A stretch of 64,000 bases of DNA from Paraburkholderia sp. PREW-6R (GCF_039621805.1 NZ_CP155073.1:2294001-2358000), one strand, 5' to 3'; positions 18,267 to 29,367 are shown, counted from the first letter of the stretch. Made by a program: numbers and translations. Notes: generated from the sequence alone by a model not told the origin.

Positions 18267-18296
18267 TTGACGTTTCAATCATGGAAAATGAATAAT
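18267..18296 (+). promoter_or_regulatory. Candidate promoter of the LysR gene
   Basis: TTGACG and AATAAT are separated by 18 bp and end 30 bp before the LysR ATG. The AT-rich spacer and the position between divergent genes fit a sigma-70 promoter, possibly overlapped by a LysR autoregulatory site. Confidence 0.4.
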
Positions 18297-18326
18297 CTTG
18301 ATGTTACCCATCGCCAGGAGAGATCA

Positions 18327-19256
18327 ATGGATCTGGCCGCCCTGACCATTTTTCGCGCGGTCGTCCGTGAAAACGGTGTGACGCGCGCCGCTGCCAAGCT
18401 CAATCGCGTGCAGTCGAACGTGACGACGCGCATCAAGCAACTCGAAGAGCAGCTTGGCACCGACCTGTTTATCCGCGACGGCCGCCGGCTCGTGCTGACG
18501 CCCGCGGGTGAAACGCTGCTGCCGTATGCCGAGCGCCTGTTAGCGCTCGCAGACGAGGCGCGCCACGCGGTCCGCGAAGATCGTCCAAGCGGACGATTGC
18601 GCCTGGGCACCATGGAGAGCGTCGCGGCCACACGTTTACCCGGGCTGCTTGCCCGCTATCACCAGCAATGGCCGGACGTCGCGCTCGAACTGGAAACCGG
18701 CACGACCGGCAAGCTGATCGAGCGCGTGCGGGAGTTCGAAGTGGACGCTGCGCTGGTCGCCACACCGCTCGATTCCTCTGCGCTGGGCGAACTGTTCGAA
18801 TCGGTGCCCGTGTTCACTGAGGAACTGGTCATGTTGACGCCGCGCGGGCATCGGCCGATTCGTGAGGTGCGGGATATCGCGTTATCGACGCTGGTAGCGT
18901 TCGAGCGCGGCTGTGCATACCGCAGCTATATCGAAAAGTGGTATCTGGAGCATGGCGTGCGGCCGGCGCGCGTGCTGGAGCTCGGCTCATATCACGCGAT
19001 CGTCGCATGTGTTGCCGCCGGCGCGGGTGTGGCCGTCGCGCCGCGATCGGTGCTCGAACTGCAGGCCGACGCGAGCAATATCGCGGTTCATGAATTGCCC
19101 GAGATCGGCTCAATCGAAACCCTGCTGGTCTGGCGGCGTGGACACTTCTCGTCAGCGCTCAACGCGCTGCGGCGCACGCTCGTGTCAGCGGACGATGCGG
19201 GCGATTTGCCGGGCAACGTGGAAGCACTCGTCGCCGGGAATGTGGACGCCGTCTGA
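18327..19256 (+). CDS. LysR-family transcriptional regulator
   Basis: The 309-residue protein has the LysR HTH at residues 1-60 (DLAALTIFRAVVRENGVTRA, then LNRVQSNVTTRIKQLEEQLG) and a LysR substrate domain after ~90. The ATG at 18327 has a CAGGAG site; the frame is open far upstream but this start gives the canonical N-terminus. It faces away from the MFS transporter gene, the usual layout for a LysR regulator and its target. The effector is unknown. Confidence 0.92.
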   Translation: MDLAALTIFRAVVRENGVTRAAAKLNRVQSNVTTRIKQLEEQLGTDLFIRDGRRLVLTPAGETLLPYAERLLALADEARHAVREDRPSGRLRLGTMESVAATRLPGLLARYHQQWPDVALELETGTTGKLIERVREFEVDAALVATPLDSSALGELFESVPVFTEELVMLTPRGHRPIREVRDIALSTLVAFERGCAYRSYIEKWYLEHGVRPARVLELGSYHAIVACVAAGAGVAVAPRSVLELQADASNIAVHELPEIGSIETLLVWRRGHFSSALNALRRTLVSADDAGDLPGNVEALVAGNVDAV

Positions 19257-19286
19257 AAAGGCGGCGTGCGCGGTGAAGAGAAAATG

Positions 19287-19307
19287 ACCGGTTGGTTTGC
19301 AACCGGT
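19287..19307 (-). terminator. Hairpin downstream of alaS (minus-strand terminator)
   Basis: ACCGGTTG and CAACCGGT form a perfect 8-bp stem with a 5-nt loop. Read on the minus strand it is followed by CATTTTCTC, a modest T-rich tail. It lies about 60 nt past the alaS stop and 30 nt past the convergent LysR stop. Confidence 0.45.
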
Positions 19308-19368
19308 ATTCGATGGGACAGGAAACGATGCGGGACACGCTCGACTCAAGCCCCACCCCGACTCAATC

Positions 19369-22005
19369 TTAAAGCTGCGTTTCGACCCAGCCTTTGACCC
19401 CTGCCAGCGCGCCGGGCAGGTTCGCAGGCTCGGTGCCGCCCGCTTGTGCCATGTCCGGGCGGCCACCGCCCTTGCCGCCCACCTGCTGCGCGACGAAGTT
19501 GACCAGCTCGCCGGCCTTGACCTTCTTGCTTGCGTCAGCGGTGACACCCGCGATCAGGCTTACCTTGCCGCCGTCGACCGAAGCCAGCACGATTGCCGCA
19601 CTCTTGAGCTTGTCTTTCAGCTTGTCGACCGTTTCGCGCAACGTCTTGACGTCCGCGCCTTCGAGCGTGGCCGCCAGCACGTGCACGCCTGCGACTTCGA
19701 TAGCCTGGCCCGCGAGTTCGTCGCCCTGGCTCGACGCCATCTTCGACTTCAGCGCGCTCAACTCTTTCTCGAGCGACCTGACCTGATCCTGAACCTGCAC
19801 AATGCGCTGCGTGAGTTCCGACGGCTGTGCCTTCAGCACGGCAGCCGCCGCGTTGATGCGCGCGTCGAGATCCTGCACGAAACGCACCGCGTTGTCGCCC
19901 GTGATCGCTTCCACGCGACGAATACCCGCCGCTACGCCACCTTCCATCACGATCTTGAAGAGGCCGATGTCGCCGGTGCGCTGCACGTGTGTACCGCCGC
20001 ACAGCTCACGCGAAAAACCGAGGTCGAGCACGCGCACTTCGTCGCCGTATTTTTCGCCGAAGAGGGCCATTGCGCCGCCCTTCACCGCTTCGTCGAACGA
20101 CATCACGCGCACCACACCCGGCGCGTTGGCCAGCACTTGCGCGTTGACGATTTCTTCGACGCGACGGATCTGCTCGTCGGTCATGGGCGCGTTGTGCGCG
20201 AAGTCGAAACGGGTCTTCTCCGCGTCGACGAGCGAGCCCTTTTGCTGAACGTGCGAACCGAGCACTTCGCGCAGCGCCTTATGCATCAAATGCGTGGCCG
20301 AGTGATTGCGTGCTGTGCGGGCGCGGCGCACCGTGTCGATTTCCGCCTTGACGACGTCGCCCACCTTCAGCGTGCCCTGCTCCAGCGTGCCGTGGTGGCC
20401 GACCACGTCTGCCTGAACCTTCAGCGTGTCCGCCACCGCGAAACGGATGCTTGCGTTGGCCAGCACGCCCTGGTCGCCGACCTGACCGCCCGATTCCGCA
20501 TAGAACGGCGTGTGATCCAGCACGACGACCGCCTGCTGGCCGTCCTTCACTTCCTGTACCGACGCGCCGTCCACATAGAGCGCGATCACCTTGGCGTCGT
20601 CGAAAACGATGTCGTTGTAGCCGTGGAACGTGGTCTTGGCGCCCGAGTATTCGAGACCCTGCGCCATCTTGAATTTGCCGGCTGCACGCGCCTGCTCGCG
20701 CTGACGCGCCATGGCTTCGTCGAAAGCGGCTTCGTCGACCGTGACTCCACGTTCGCGACACACGTCGGCGGTCAGATCCAGCGGGAAGCCATAGGTGTCG
20801 TGCAGTTTGAATGCAAGTTCGCCGTCGAGCGTCTTGACGCCGGTTTTGGCGCTTGCGGCTTCGAGGGCGGCCAGCGCGCTCTCCAGGATCGACATGCCGT
20901 GCTCGATCGTCTCGAAGAAGCGCTCTTCTTCCTGCCGCAGCACGTCCGTCACGCGTTGTTCGGCGTCCTTCAGTTCCGGATAAGCGCCGCCCATCTGCTC
21001 GACGAGGTCGGGCACCATGCGATGGAAGAACGAACCTTTCTTGCCCAGCTTGTAGCCGTGACGGATCGCGCGGCGCACGATCCGGCGCAGCACGTAGCCG
21101 CGGCCTTCGTTGCCGGGAATGACGCCGTCGACAATCAGGAACGAGCAGGCACGAATGTGGTCCGCAATCACCTTCAGCGAATTGTTGGTCAGATCGCTGA
21201 CGCCGGTTTCACGCGCAGCCGCCTTGATGAGCGCCTGAAACAGGTCGATCTCGTAGTTGCTATGAACGTGTTGCAGTACCGCCGCGATTCGCTCGAGACC
21301 CATGCCGGTGTCGACGCACTGCTTGGGCAGCGGCGTCATGTTGCCTTGCGCGTCACGGTTGAACTGCATGAACACGAGATTCCAGATCTCGATGTAGCGG
21401 TCGCCGTCTTCTTCCGGCGATCCCGGAGGGCCGCCCCACACGTCCGGACCGTGGTCGTAGAAAATCTCCGAGCACGGACCGCACGGGCCGGTGTCGGCCA
21501 TCTGCCAGAAGTTGTCCGACGCGTAGCGCGCACCCTTGTTGTCGCCGATCCGGATGATCCGCTCGACCGGCACGCCGACCTCTTTCGCCCAGATGTCGTG
21601 CGCCTCGTCGTCTTCGTGATAAACGGTCACCCACAGCTTGTCTTTGGGCAACTGGTACACGCCGGTCAGCAATTCCCACGCGTAGTGGATCGCGTCACGC
21701 TTGAAATAGTCGCCGAACGAGAAGTTGCCCAGCATTTCGAAGAACGTGTGGTGACGCGCGGTGTAGCCGACGTTCTCCAGATCGTTATGCTTGCCGCCCG
21801 CGCGCACGCTGCGCTGCGCAGTGGTTGCGCGCGAGTAGGGACGCGACTCCGCGCCGAGGAACACATCTTTGAACTGCACCATTCCCGAATTGGTGAAGAG
21901 CAGCGTCGGGTCGTTGCCGGGCACAAGGCTCGACGAGCGGACGATCGTATGGCCCTTCGATTCGAAGAACTTGAGGAATTTCTCGCGGATTTCGGCGGCT
22001 TTCAT
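19369..22005 (-). CDS. alaS: Alanine-tRNA ligase
   Basis: The protein has 878 residues, the usual length. The catalytic domain starts [19 protein letters not shown] and includes [18 protein letters not shown]. The editing domain carries HSATH at about residue 567 and the zinc motif CGGTH at about 668, followed by a C-terminal oligomerisation region with the Gly-rich stretch [15 protein letters not shown]. It charges tRNA-Ala and hydrolyses mischarged Ser/Gly-tRNA. The ATG at 22005 is chosen by homology over starts 18 codons upstream. It is transcribed alone, divergent from a CoA-transferase gene. Confidence 0.97.
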   Translation of the reverse strand: MKAAEIREKFLKFFESKGHTIVRSSSLVPGNDPTLLFTNSGMVQFKDVFLGAESRPYSRATTAQRSVRAGGKHNDLENVGYTARHHTFFEMLGNFSFGDYFKRDAIHYAWELLTGVYQLPKDKLWVTVYHEDDEAHDIWAKEVGVPVERIIRIGDNKGARYASDNFWQMADTGPCGPCSEIFYDHGPDVWGGPPGSPEEDGDRYIEIWNLVFMQFNRDAQGNMTPLPKQCVDTGMGLERIAAVLQHVHSNYEIDLFQALIKAAARETGVSDLTNNSLKVIADHIRACSFLIVDGVIPGNEGRGYVLRRIVRRAIRHGYKLGKKGSFFHRMVPDLVEQMGGAYPELKDAEQRVTDVLRQEEERFFETIEHGMSILESALAALEAASAKTGVKTLDGELAFKLHDTYGFPLDLTADVCRERGVTVDEAAFDEAMARQREQARAAGKFKMAQGLEYSGAKTTFHGYNDIVFDDAKVIALYVDGASVQEVKDGQQAVVVLDHTPFYAESGGQVGDQGVLANASIRFAVADTLKVQADVVGHHGTLEQGTLKVGDVVKAEIDTVRRARTARNHSATHLMHKALREVLGSHVQQKGSLVDAEKTRFDFAHNAPMTDEQIRRVEEIVNAQVLANAPGVVRVMSFDEAVKGGAMALFGEKYGDEVRVLDLGFSRELCGGTHVQRTGDIGLFKIVMEGGVAAGIRRVEAITGDNAVRFVQDLDARINAAAAVLKAQPSELTQRIVQVQDQVRSLEKELSALKSKMASSQGDELAGQAIEVAGVHVLAATLEGADVKTLRETVDKLKDKLKSAAIVLASVDGGKVSLIAGVTADASKKVKAGELVNFVAQQVGGKGGGRPDMAQAGGTEPANLPGALAGVKGWVETQL

Positions 22006-22290
22006 AGCGTGCGGGGGACGGTCCTGACTGTTTTCCGGCGGCATCGTGCGATGCGCCAACTAGTTGTTTCTTAAACGACTGATTATACGGGATCGGCGCC
22101 CGGGCGCGGCGGCGCGCACCGCCGCGTTGGCCGTCTGGCCGGGTTTCCTTCGGACGCGTGACGCATCGCAACGTGCATTGATCGTCCTATGACGTTTGGC
22201 TGAGTGCGCCGGCGCGCGGGAATCGCTTAAGATTGCCTCCATCCGCGGCGCGAGGCGCCTGCTCTGCAAATATAGGAGACTTCGACGAAT

Positions 22291-23511
22291 ATGGGCGCAC
22301 TCAGTCATATCCGCGTGCTGGATCTCACCCGCGTGCTCGCCGGCCCCTGGTGCGCGCAAACGCTCGCCGATTTCGGCGCCGACGTGATCAAGATCGAACG
22401 TCCGGAGGTGGGCGACGACACGCGTCACTGGGGGCCGCCGTACCTGAGAACCCCTGAAGGCGATGACACGCGCGAAGCTGCCTACTACCTCGCGGCAAAC
22501 CGCAACAAGCGCTCCGTCACCGTGGATATCGCTTCGCCCGAGGGTCAGCGGATCATCCGCGAACTGGCGGCGCAAAGCGACGTCGTGCTGGAGAACTACA
22601 AGGTCGGGCAGCTGAAAAAATACGGCCTCGACTATGCGTCGCTCAAGGAAGTGAAGCCCGACCTCATCTACTGCTCCGTTACCGGCTTCGGGCAGACCGG
22701 GCCGTATGCGCAGCGTGCCGGTTACGACTTCATCGTGCAAGGCATTGGCGGTTTCATGAGCATCACCGGCGAGCGCGACGGCCAGCCGGGCGGCGGTCCG
22801 CAAAAGGCCGGCGTCGCGATTGCCGATCTGATGACCGGCATGTATTCGACCATCGCGGTGCTCACCGCGCTTACGCATCGCGACCGAACCGGCGAGGGCC
22901 AGTACATCGACATGGCGCTCCTCGATGTCCAGGTGGCCATGCTCGCCAACATGAACTCGAACTATCTGGCAAGCGGCCAGCCGCCGGTGCGCTGGGGCAA
23001 TGCACATCCGAACATCGTGCCCTACCAGACCTTCCAGACGAGCGACGGCTGGATCATCGTCGCCGTCGGCAACGACGGTCAGTTCCGCAAGTTCGTCGAA
23101 GTGGGCGGCCGTACGGAGCTGGCCGACGACGAGCGCTTTGCGAAAAACCCGTCGCGCGTGCGTCATCGTGACATTCTGGTGCCCATCCTCGCCGACATGG
23201 TCCGTTTGCAGGGCAAACAGCAATGGATTTCCGCACTCGAAGCGGCGGGCGTGCCGTGCGGGCCGATCAACGATCTCGGCGAGGTATTCGAGAACGAGCA
23301 GGTCGTCGCACGCGGCATGCAGGTCGACCTGGCGCATCCGTCGGGCGGCACGGTCAAGCTGGTGCGCAATCCGATCAACATGACCGTCACGCCGCCGCAA
23401 GCGCTCGCGCATCCGCCAACGCTCGGCGAACACACCGACGATGTTCTGCGCGACGTGCTCGGCTATGACGCCGCGCGCATCGCGGCACTGAGGGCGCAGT
23501 CGGTCATTTGA
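22291..23511 (+). CDS. Class III (CaiB/BaiF family) acyl-CoA transferase
   Basis: This 406-residue CoA-transferase starts with LDLTRVLAGPWCAQTLADFG, and the catalytic Asp lies in GQYIDMALLDVQVAM. Family members move CoA between acids such as formate/oxalate, succinate/mesaconate or carnitine derivatives. The substrate cannot be deduced here: no dehydrogenase or hydratase gene is next to it. The start has an AGGAG site. It is a single gene between alaS (divergent) and a hydrolase (convergent). Confidence 0.9.
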   Translation: MGALSHIRVLDLTRVLAGPWCAQTLADFGADVIKIERPEVGDDTRHWGPPYLRTPEGDDTREAAYYLAANRNKRSVTVDIASPEGQRIIRELAAQSDVVLENYKVGQLKKYGLDYASLKEVKPDLIYCSVTGFGQTGPYAQRAGYDFIVQGIGGFMSITGERDGQPGGGPQKAGVAIADLMTGMYSTIAVLTALTHRDRTGEGQYIDMALLDVQVAMLANMNSNYLASGQPPVRWGNAHPNIVPYQTFQTSDGWIIVAVGNDGQFRKFVEVGGRTELADDERFAKNPSRVRHRDILVPILADMVRLQGKQQWISALEAAGVPCGPINDLGEVFENEQVVARGMQVDLAHPSGGTVKLVRNPINMTVTPPQALAHPPTLGEHTDDVLRDVLGYDAARIAALRAQSVI

Positions 23512-23602
23512 CGTGATAGCGCCCGCGTGGGCTGGGCGCGTGGGCGTCAACGCGCGTTCGAGGCTTTTGCTCGGAGGTCTTCCAGCGCCCGTCGCGAAAG
23601 CG

Positions 23603-24169
23603 TCAGCGCGCCGGACCGCCCAGGGAGGCCAGCCAGCCGCGTCCTTCCTCCCACTCGCCGAGTCCGCTGTCGGCGTTGATGTGCCCGCGCGGACCCACGC
23701 CGATCCACTTGCTGCCCCACGCGTTGGCGCAGCGCTGGGAGAACGGCACGCCGCCGTAAGGGTCGTCGCTGCTCGCCACCACGATGCTCTCGAACGGCAG
23801 CCGCGTGTGCGGCACCGGTGCGAAACCGCGGATGTCGTCCCGTGGGAAATGCGCGCCGTCGGGGTCGGGCACGGCGACAAGCAACGCACCCGCGACCTTT
23901 GCCAGTTGCTCGGCGCTCGCATACTGCGATGCCCAGAAAGCCACCGTCAGACAACCCAGGCTATGCGCGGCGAACAGCACCGGCGCGCGTGCAGCGGCGA
24001 CCGCGGCATCGAGCGTACGGCACCATGCGTCGCGCACCGGGTGGTCCCAGTCAGGCATCTGGACGCGGGACAACGCGGGGCTTTGCGCTTCCCAAAGTGT
24101 CTGCCAATGCCCGTCGCCGGAGTTCATGTAGCCCGGCAGCACGAGTACCGCCGGTGTGGGTTCGCTCAT
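23603..24169 (-). CDS. RBBP9/YdeN-family alpha/beta hydrolase
   Basis: The 188-residue serine hydrolase has LVLPGYMNSGDGHWQTLWE at the start (oxyanion region), the nucleophile Ser in AAHSLGCLTVAFW, and a late GHINADSGLGEWEEG with the catalytic His. The biochemical role of this family in bacteria is mostly unknown. The gene stands between two same-strand or convergent neighbours and is likely monocistronic. Confidence 0.88.
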   Translation of the reverse strand: MSEPTPAVLVLPGYMNSGDGHWQTLWEAQSPALSRVQMPDWDHPVRDAWCRTLDAAVAAARAPVLFAAHSLGCLTVAFWASQYASAEQLAKVAGALLVAVPDPDGAHFPRDDIRGFAPVPHTRLPFESIVVASSDDPYGGVPFSQRCANAWGSKWIGVGPRGHINADSGLGEWEEGRGWLASLGGPAR

Positions 24170-24286
24170 CGTGGTTTCCGTCCGAATTCGAGTAGCTGCT
24201 GCTGTATTGACGCCGCCATGTCGATGCGCGTCCGTGCGCTGATTCGCGTGGCCTGTCGGCGTTTTGACTCACGCGAGCTTACCGCA

Positions 24287-26038
24287 TCAACGAATCACAC
24301 GGCCCACGCCCGCGCCGCGCGGGTCTGCCGCCGGTTCGGGCGTCGTGCCCTCGACGCGGATCATCTGCACGTCGCCATTGAACGACTGCCCTTCCACCGC
24401 ATAGCCGCGTGCTTTCAACTGATCGGCCAACTCGCCGGTGATCGGGTGATACGGCTCGAAGTAGATGGTCTTCTGCGGCAGCAACTGGTGGTGGAAACGC
24501 ATTGCGGCCAGCGCATCGCCCGGCGGCATGTTGAAGTCGTACAGGTCGGTGATCACCTGGAAAATCGTCGTCAGGATGCGCGAGCCGCCCGGCGTGCCAA
24601 TGACGAGCGCCACCTTGTTGTCCTTGAGCAGCAACGTCGGCGTCATCGACGAAAGCGGGCGACGGCCAGGTGCCACCGTGTTGACTTCGTCGCTGCTGCC
24701 GGGTTGCCCTGCGTTTTCGGGCCGGGTGACGAAGTTGTCCATCGCATCGTTGAGGAGGAAACCGGCGTTATCCACCACCACACCCGAGCCGAAATCGCCG
24801 TTTAGCGTGTAGGTATTCGAGACGGCATTGCCCCATTTGTCGACCACCGAGAAATGCGTGGTCTGCGCTTTTTCCGGTGCGACGTCGCCCAGACCCGGCT
24901 TTACCGGCGCGGCGCCCGGCACTTCGTCGGGTTTCACCTCGTCGGCGCGCTGCGCAAGGTAGGCATCGTCGAGCAGCCTGGCGGTGGGCACCTTGTAAGC
25001 GTCAGGGTCGCCAAGGTATTGCTGACGGTCCGCGAACACGCGGTCCTCGATCTGCGCGATCAGGTGCATATAGGGTTCCGAGTTGAGGTCGAGGCCGTCG
25101 AACGCCTGCTTCAGATCGGCCTTCATCTTGAGCATCTGGATCAGCCCGACACCACCCGAACTCGGCGGCGGCGCGGTGATCACCTGATAGCCGTTCCAGT
25201 CGGCGGCAAGCGGCTGGCGCCACACCGCCCTGTACTGAATCAGGTCCTGTTTCGTCACGAGACCGTGGCCGTACATCTGTTGCGCGATCATGTCCGCGGT
25301 GCGGCCTTCGTAGAACTCGCGGCCGCCGTCGCCGGCAATACGCGACAGGGTCTGCGCGAGTTCGGGCTGGCGGTAGGTCGTGCCTGCCTTCAAGGTCGAG
25401 AAATAGGCGTCGAAATTGGTCTTGCCGGCAAAGTTCTTCGCCGCTGCATCGCGACGCTGCTGCAGCCAGGGCTCGACCTGAAAACCTTCGGTTGCGTAGC
25501 GGATCGCGGGCGCGAGCACCTGCTTCCACTTGAGCTTGCCAAAGCGCTGCTGCGCTTCCCACATGCCGTCGACCGTGCCCGGCACGCCGACCGCCCGATG
25601 ACCGACCGTGCTCATGCCCGGCACCGGATTGCCCTTGTCGTCGAGATACATGTCGCGGGTCGCCTGTTGGGGCGCGCGCTCGCGGTAGTCGAGGAAGTAC
25701 GGTTTGCCGTCCATGAATACCGTCATAAAGCCGCCTCCGCCGAGGTTGCCGGCGTCGGGACGCGTCACGGCAAGCGTGAACGCAATCGCGACGGCCGCGT
25801 CCACTGCATTGCCGCCGGCCGCGAATATCTGTTGCGCGGCGTCGGCGCTGTAGCGATCCGGCGTGGCGACCGCAGACGCGTCCAGCACGGGCTTGGGCGG
25901 CGCAGTTTTGGCAAGCGCGGGGAGCGGCGCGACGAGGCTGCCTGTCAGCGAGACGAACAGTGTTGCAGCGCTTAGCACGCGTGCAGCAGTAAGTGAGGCG
26001 AAAGGCGTGCGGGATGCACTGTGCATCGGGATAGACAT
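24287..26038 (-). CDS. ggt: Gamma-glutamyltransferase (periplasmic)
   Basis: This 583-residue secreted Ntn-hydrolase has a signal peptide with hydrophobic core AARVLSAATLFVSLTGSLVA. The family motifs GGNAVDAAVAIAFTLAVTRP and GNLGGGGFMTVFM are present. The autoprocessing/catalytic Thr is in TTHFSVVDKWGNAVSNTYT (about residue 392), and substrate-binding GTPGGSRILTTIFQV follows. It matures into two subunits and transfers or hydrolyses the gamma-glutamyl group of glutathione. The start at 26038 is the best signal-peptide start; Met codons occur both upstream and four codons further in. Confidence 0.94.
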   Translation of the reverse strand: MSIPMHSASRTPFASLTAARVLSAATLFVSLTGSLVAPLPALAKTAPPKPVLDASAVATPDRYSADAAQQIFAAGGNAVDAAVAIAFTLAVTRPDAGNLGGGGFMTVFMDGKPYFLDYRERAPQQATRDMYLDDKGNPVPGMSTVGHRAVGVPGTVDGMWEAQQRFGKLKWKQVLAPAIRYATEGFQVEPWLQQRRDAAAKNFAGKTNFDAYFSTLKAGTTYRQPELAQTLSRIAGDGGREFYEGRTADMIAQQMYGHGLVTKQDLIQYRAVWRQPLAADWNGYQVITAPPPSSGGVGLIQMLKMKADLKQAFDGLDLNSEPYMHLIAQIEDRVFADRQQYLGDPDAYKVPTARLLDDAYLAQRADEVKPDEVPGAAPVKPGLGDVAPEKAQTTHFSVVDKWGNAVSNTYTLNGDFGSGVVVDNAGFLLNDAMDNFVTRPENAGQPGSSDEVNTVAPGRRPLSSMTPTLLLKDNKVALVIGTPGGSRILTTIFQVITDLYDFNMPPGDALAAMRFHHQLLPQKTIYFEPYHPITGELADQLKARGYAVEGQSFNGDVQMIRVEGTTPEPAADPRGAGVGRVIR

Positions 26039-26475
26039 CCGAAAAACTCCGGGAAGCTGGGGCGCCATGGTGCATGAAGGACCCGCGTTCATGCAAGACG
26101 ACCTGAAAAGCGACGGTGGGCGATGCCTCGTGCGCGTACCGCCGCAGCGCTTTGCGCCCGATCACGCAAAGACGCACCAAGCGATAGCGTGCAGACCACG
26201 AACACGGCATCACCGTGCAAGGCCGGCTGGCCTCGCGCCGCTCGCATCCTAAAACTGGCGCGCTCGTGTGAACAAACCGTTTTACCTCCTGTTACAGCAC
26301 GACTTGCGTGCCGCGAGCACATTCAGGCTCGCGGCGCGCGATGCGACACGACGGCCGAGAAACCGCCCAACCGTTGGCACGACGCCGCACTCGCCTGTCG
26401 CAAAGGGAGTCGTCAGGTAGAATTGTCGGATAAGAGGACGCATTGCGCGCCCCCGACCGACTTTCACCTTCACGC
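26039..26475. other. Divergent intergenic region ggt/glnS, no gene seen
   Basis: This 437-bp gap separates the divergent ggt and glnS genes. I find no coding sequence with a ribosome site and no tRNA-like fold. A possible glnS -10 box TAGAAT is at 26418-26423, about 50 bp before the ATG, without a clear -35. The remainder holds nothing recognisable. Confidence 0.5.
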
Positions 26476-28185
26476 ATGAATACCGAACGCAACGACGCGC
26501 CAGCGGCATCCAATTTCATCCGCAACATCATTGACGAAGACAACCGCAGCGGCAAATGGGGCCAGCGGGTGGAAACGCGTTTCCCGCCGGAACCGAATGG
26601 CTATCTGCACATTGGCCATGCCAAGAGCATCTGCCTGAACTTCGGCGTGGCGCGCAGCTACGGCGGCGTGTGCCATTTGCGCTTTGACGACACCAATCCG
26701 GAAAAGGAAAGTGTCGAATACGTCGACTCGATCATCGACGCCGTGCGCTGGCTCGGCTTCGAATGGAAAAAAGACGGCAAGGAAGAGCTTTACTACGCAA
26801 GCGACTACTACGACAAGCTATACGAATTCGCCGAACTGCTGATCGAGCGCGGCAAGGCTTATGTAGACAGCCAGTCGGCCGAAGAAATGCGCGCCAATCG
26901 CGGCTCGGCGACCGAGGTCGGCACGCCGTCGCCATTCCGCGAGCGTTCGGTGCAGGAAAACCTCGATCTGTTCCGCCGCATGAAAGCCGGCGAATTCAAG
27001 GAAGGCGAGCATGTGTTGCGCGCGAAGATCGACATGTCGTCGCCGAACTTCAACATGCGCGACCCGGTGATCTACCGGATTCGTTTCGCCCATCACTACC
27101 GTACCGGCGACAAGTGGTGCGTGTACCCGATGTACGACTACACGCACTGCATTTCGGACGCGCTTGAGAACATCACGCATTCGCTGTGCACCCTCGAATT
27201 CGAAGACCACCGCCCGCTGTACGACTGGATCCTGAACGAGCTGGCTGAAGCGGGCGTCTTCACGCGTCCGCTGCCGCAACAGATTGAATTCTCACGTCTG
27301 AACCTGACCTACGCGATCACCAGCAAGCGCAAGCTGTTGCAACTGGTCAACGAAGGCCACGTGGAAGGCTGGGACGATCCGCGCATGCCGACCATCGTCG
27401 GCGTGCGTCGCCGCGGTTTCACGCCGGAAGCCATCCAGCTGTTCTGCGAGCGTATCGGCGTGACCAAGGTCGATTCCTGGATCGACATGAGCGTGTTCGA
27501 AGGCGCGCTGCGCGACGATCTGGACGAAAAGGCGCCGCGTATCGCCGCGGTGCTCGACCCGGTCAAGCTGATCATCGACAACTTTCCGGAAGGCGTGAGC
27601 GAGCCGTGCAGCGCGCCGGTTCATCCGCATCATCCGGAAATGGGCCTGCGCGAATTCCCGATTTCGCGCGAACTCTGGATCGAACGCGACGACTACACCG
27701 AAACGCCGCCGAAGGGCTATTTCCGCCTGTTCCCGGGCAACAAGGTGCGCCTGCGCTATGGCTTCGTGATCGAATGCACGGGCGCGCAGAAGGACGAAAA
27801 CGGCAACGTCGTCGCCGTTCATTGCAACTACTTCCCGGACAGCAAGTCGGGCACGGAAGGCGCGAACAATTACAAGGTCAAGGGCAATATTCACTGGGTC
27901 AGCGCGGCCGCCGCCTGCCCGGCCGAAGTGCGTATTTACGACCGCCTGTTCCGGGAGCCGCAACCGGACGCCGGCGGCCGCGACTTCCTCGAAGCGCTGA
28001 ACCCCGATTCGAAGCGCGTGGTCAATGCCTACCTCGAACCGGGTGCACGCGACGCGCTGCCGGAACAGCGCTATCAGTTCGAGCGCCACGGCTACTTTGT
28101 CGCCGACCGCGTCGACTCGCAGCCGGGCAAACCCGTCTTCAACCGGATCGTGAGTTTGCGCGACAGTTGGGGCAAGCCGGCGTAA
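26476..28185 (+). CDS. glnS: Glutamine-tRNA ligase
   Basis: The protein has 569 residues. The class-I signature [20 protein letters not shown] places HIGH at residues 45-48; the KMSKS equivalent is in [12 protein letters not shown] at about 281. Contact regions FDDTNPEKE and [12 protein letters not shown] match GlnRS rather than GluRS. The anticodon-binding beta-barrels follow. The ATG at 26476 is chosen because the upstream in-frame codons (26443) lack a ribosome site and homology. It is apparently monocistronic. Confidence 0.97.
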   Translation: MNTERNDAPAASNFIRNIIDEDNRSGKWGQRVETRFPPEPNGYLHIGHAKSICLNFGVARSYGGVCHLRFDDTNPEKESVEYVDSIIDAVRWLGFEWKKDGKEELYYASDYYDKLYEFAELLIERGKAYVDSQSAEEMRANRGSATEVGTPSPFRERSVQENLDLFRRMKAGEFKEGEHVLRAKIDMSSPNFNMRDPVIYRIRFAHHYRTGDKWCVYPMYDYTHCISDALENITHSLCTLEFEDHRPLYDWILNELAEAGVFTRPLPQQIEFSRLNLTYAITSKRKLLQLVNEGHVEGWDDPRMPTIVGVRRRGFTPEAIQLFCERIGVTKVDSWIDMSVFEGALRDDLDEKAPRIAAVLDPVKLIIDNFPEGVSEPCSAPVHPHHPEMGLREFPISRELWIERDDYTETPPKGYFRLFPGNKVRLRYGFVIECTGAQKDENGNVVAVHCNYFPDSKSGTEGANNYKVKGNIHWVSAAAACPAEVRIYDRLFREPQPDAGGRDFLEALNPDSKRVVNAYLEPGARDALPEQRYQFERHGYFVADRVDSQPGKPVFNRIVSLRDSWGKPA

Positions 28186-28335
28186 GCTCGACTGATTGCA
28201 CACCCACCATCGTTGCAGCGTGCCTGAAGTTGACCACGGCGTGCCTCTTGCTCGCGAGATGCATGCCGTCGTATCACACAATGTTCCATCGACAGTGAGA
28301 GCGCGGCAACTGCACGCGCCGGTCCGGGAGGTTCG

Positions 28336-29367
28336 ATGAAAGTGGCAAGCCGCCGCGGGGTGGCTATTCAGGGCACCGGGAGCACGGCTGAACGCCCAGG
28401 CGCGAGGCTTGCCATGCGGGCTGCGCAGACACGCCGCAGCGAACGGGCACCGGCTCTTGCCACCTGCCTGCACCGCGCACGCTTCGCGGTCATCGCAGCC
28501 GCCTTCGGCGTCGCGTCGCTCACCTGCCCCGCGAACGCGGACGAATTAACGGGCACGCTGAAAAAAATCCACGACGACGGCGTGGTCGTGCTCGGTGTGC
28601 GCGAAGCCTCGATTCCGTTTTCCTATTTCGACGGCAAGAACACCGTCGGCTATTCGCAGGCCATCGCGCTGCAGATTGTCGACGAGATCAAGAAAACGCT
28701 TGGCATGCCGCAACTGAAGGTTCACGAAGTCACCGTCACTTCGTCGAACCGCACGCCCATGCTGCTCAACAATCAGATCGACCTGGAATGCGGCTCGACT
28801 ACCCATACGGCTGAGCGCGAAAGCGTCGCCGCGTTTTCGGACAGCATCTTCCAGTACGCGGTGCGGATGATCACGCGCAGGAGCAGCGGCATCAACGACT
28901 TCGCGGATCTGGCGGGCAAGACGGTCGTGACGACGGCGGGCACTTCGGACGAACGTTTGCTGCGGCGGCTTAATACCGACAAGCATCTGAACATGCGCAT
29001 CACGGCTGCGCGCGATCATCCGGAAGCATTCAGCGCGGTCAAGGAAGACCGCGCCGCTGCCTTCGTCATGGACGAGCCGATCGTGTACGGCTTCAAGTCG
29101 ACCGATCCGCGCCCGGATGACTTCATCGTCACCGGCACGCCGCTTGGCTACGAGGTCTACGCCTGCATGTTCCGCAAGGGCGACGAGCCGCTGCGCAACC
29201 TGGTGAATCGCGTGATTGCTCGCGGCCAGACGTCGGGCGACGCCGAGCGTCTCTATAAACAGTGGTTCACCCAGCCCATCCCGCCGCATGGCATCAATCT
29301 GAACTTTCCGATGTCGGATCAGAACCGCGCCCTGTTTGCGCATCCGAACGACCGCGCGTTGGACTGA
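28336..29367 (+). CDS. Orphan glutamate/aspartate-type ABC transporter substrate-binding protein
   Basis: This SBP_bac_3 protein has 343 residues. The mature part starts near DELTGTLKKIHDDGVVVLGV, with REASIPFSYFDGKNTVGYSQ and QIDLECGSTTHTAERE as in GltI-type glutamate/aspartate binding proteins. GGGAGG precedes the start at 28336. That start gives a very long n-region (~45 residues) before the hydrophobic core FAVIAAAFGVASL; a Met at codon 27 would be more conventional. No permease or ATPase genes are adjacent, so it must work with components encoded elsewhere. Confidence 0.88.
   Translation: MKVASRRGVAIQGTGSTAERPGARLAMRAAQTRRSERAPALATCLHRARFAVIAAAFGVASLTCPANADELTGTLKKIHDDGVVVLGVREASIPFSYFDGKNTVGYSQAIALQIVDEIKKTLGMPQLKVHEVTVTSSNRTPMLLNNQIDLECGSTTHTAERESVAAFSDSIFQYAVRMITRRSSGINDFADLAGKTVVTTAGTSDERLLRRLNTDKHLNMRITAARDHPEAFSAVKEDRAAAFVMDEPIVYGFKSTDPRPDDFIVTGTPLGYEVYACMFRKGDEPLRNLVNRVIARGQTSGDAERLYKQWFTQPIPPHGINLNFPMSDQNRALFAHPNDRALD

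Noticed and set aside
19297..22074. A very long open frame (925 codons) on the plus strand across alaS
   Set aside because: It is exactly antisense to alaS, whose domains are complete, and its His/Arg/Val-rich composition is typical of an antisense frame in GC-rich DNA.
22060..23922. A 620-codon minus-strand frame over the CoA-transferase gene
   Set aside because: The plus-strand CoA-transferase is unambiguous; the minus frame shows no domain and crosses other genes' starts.
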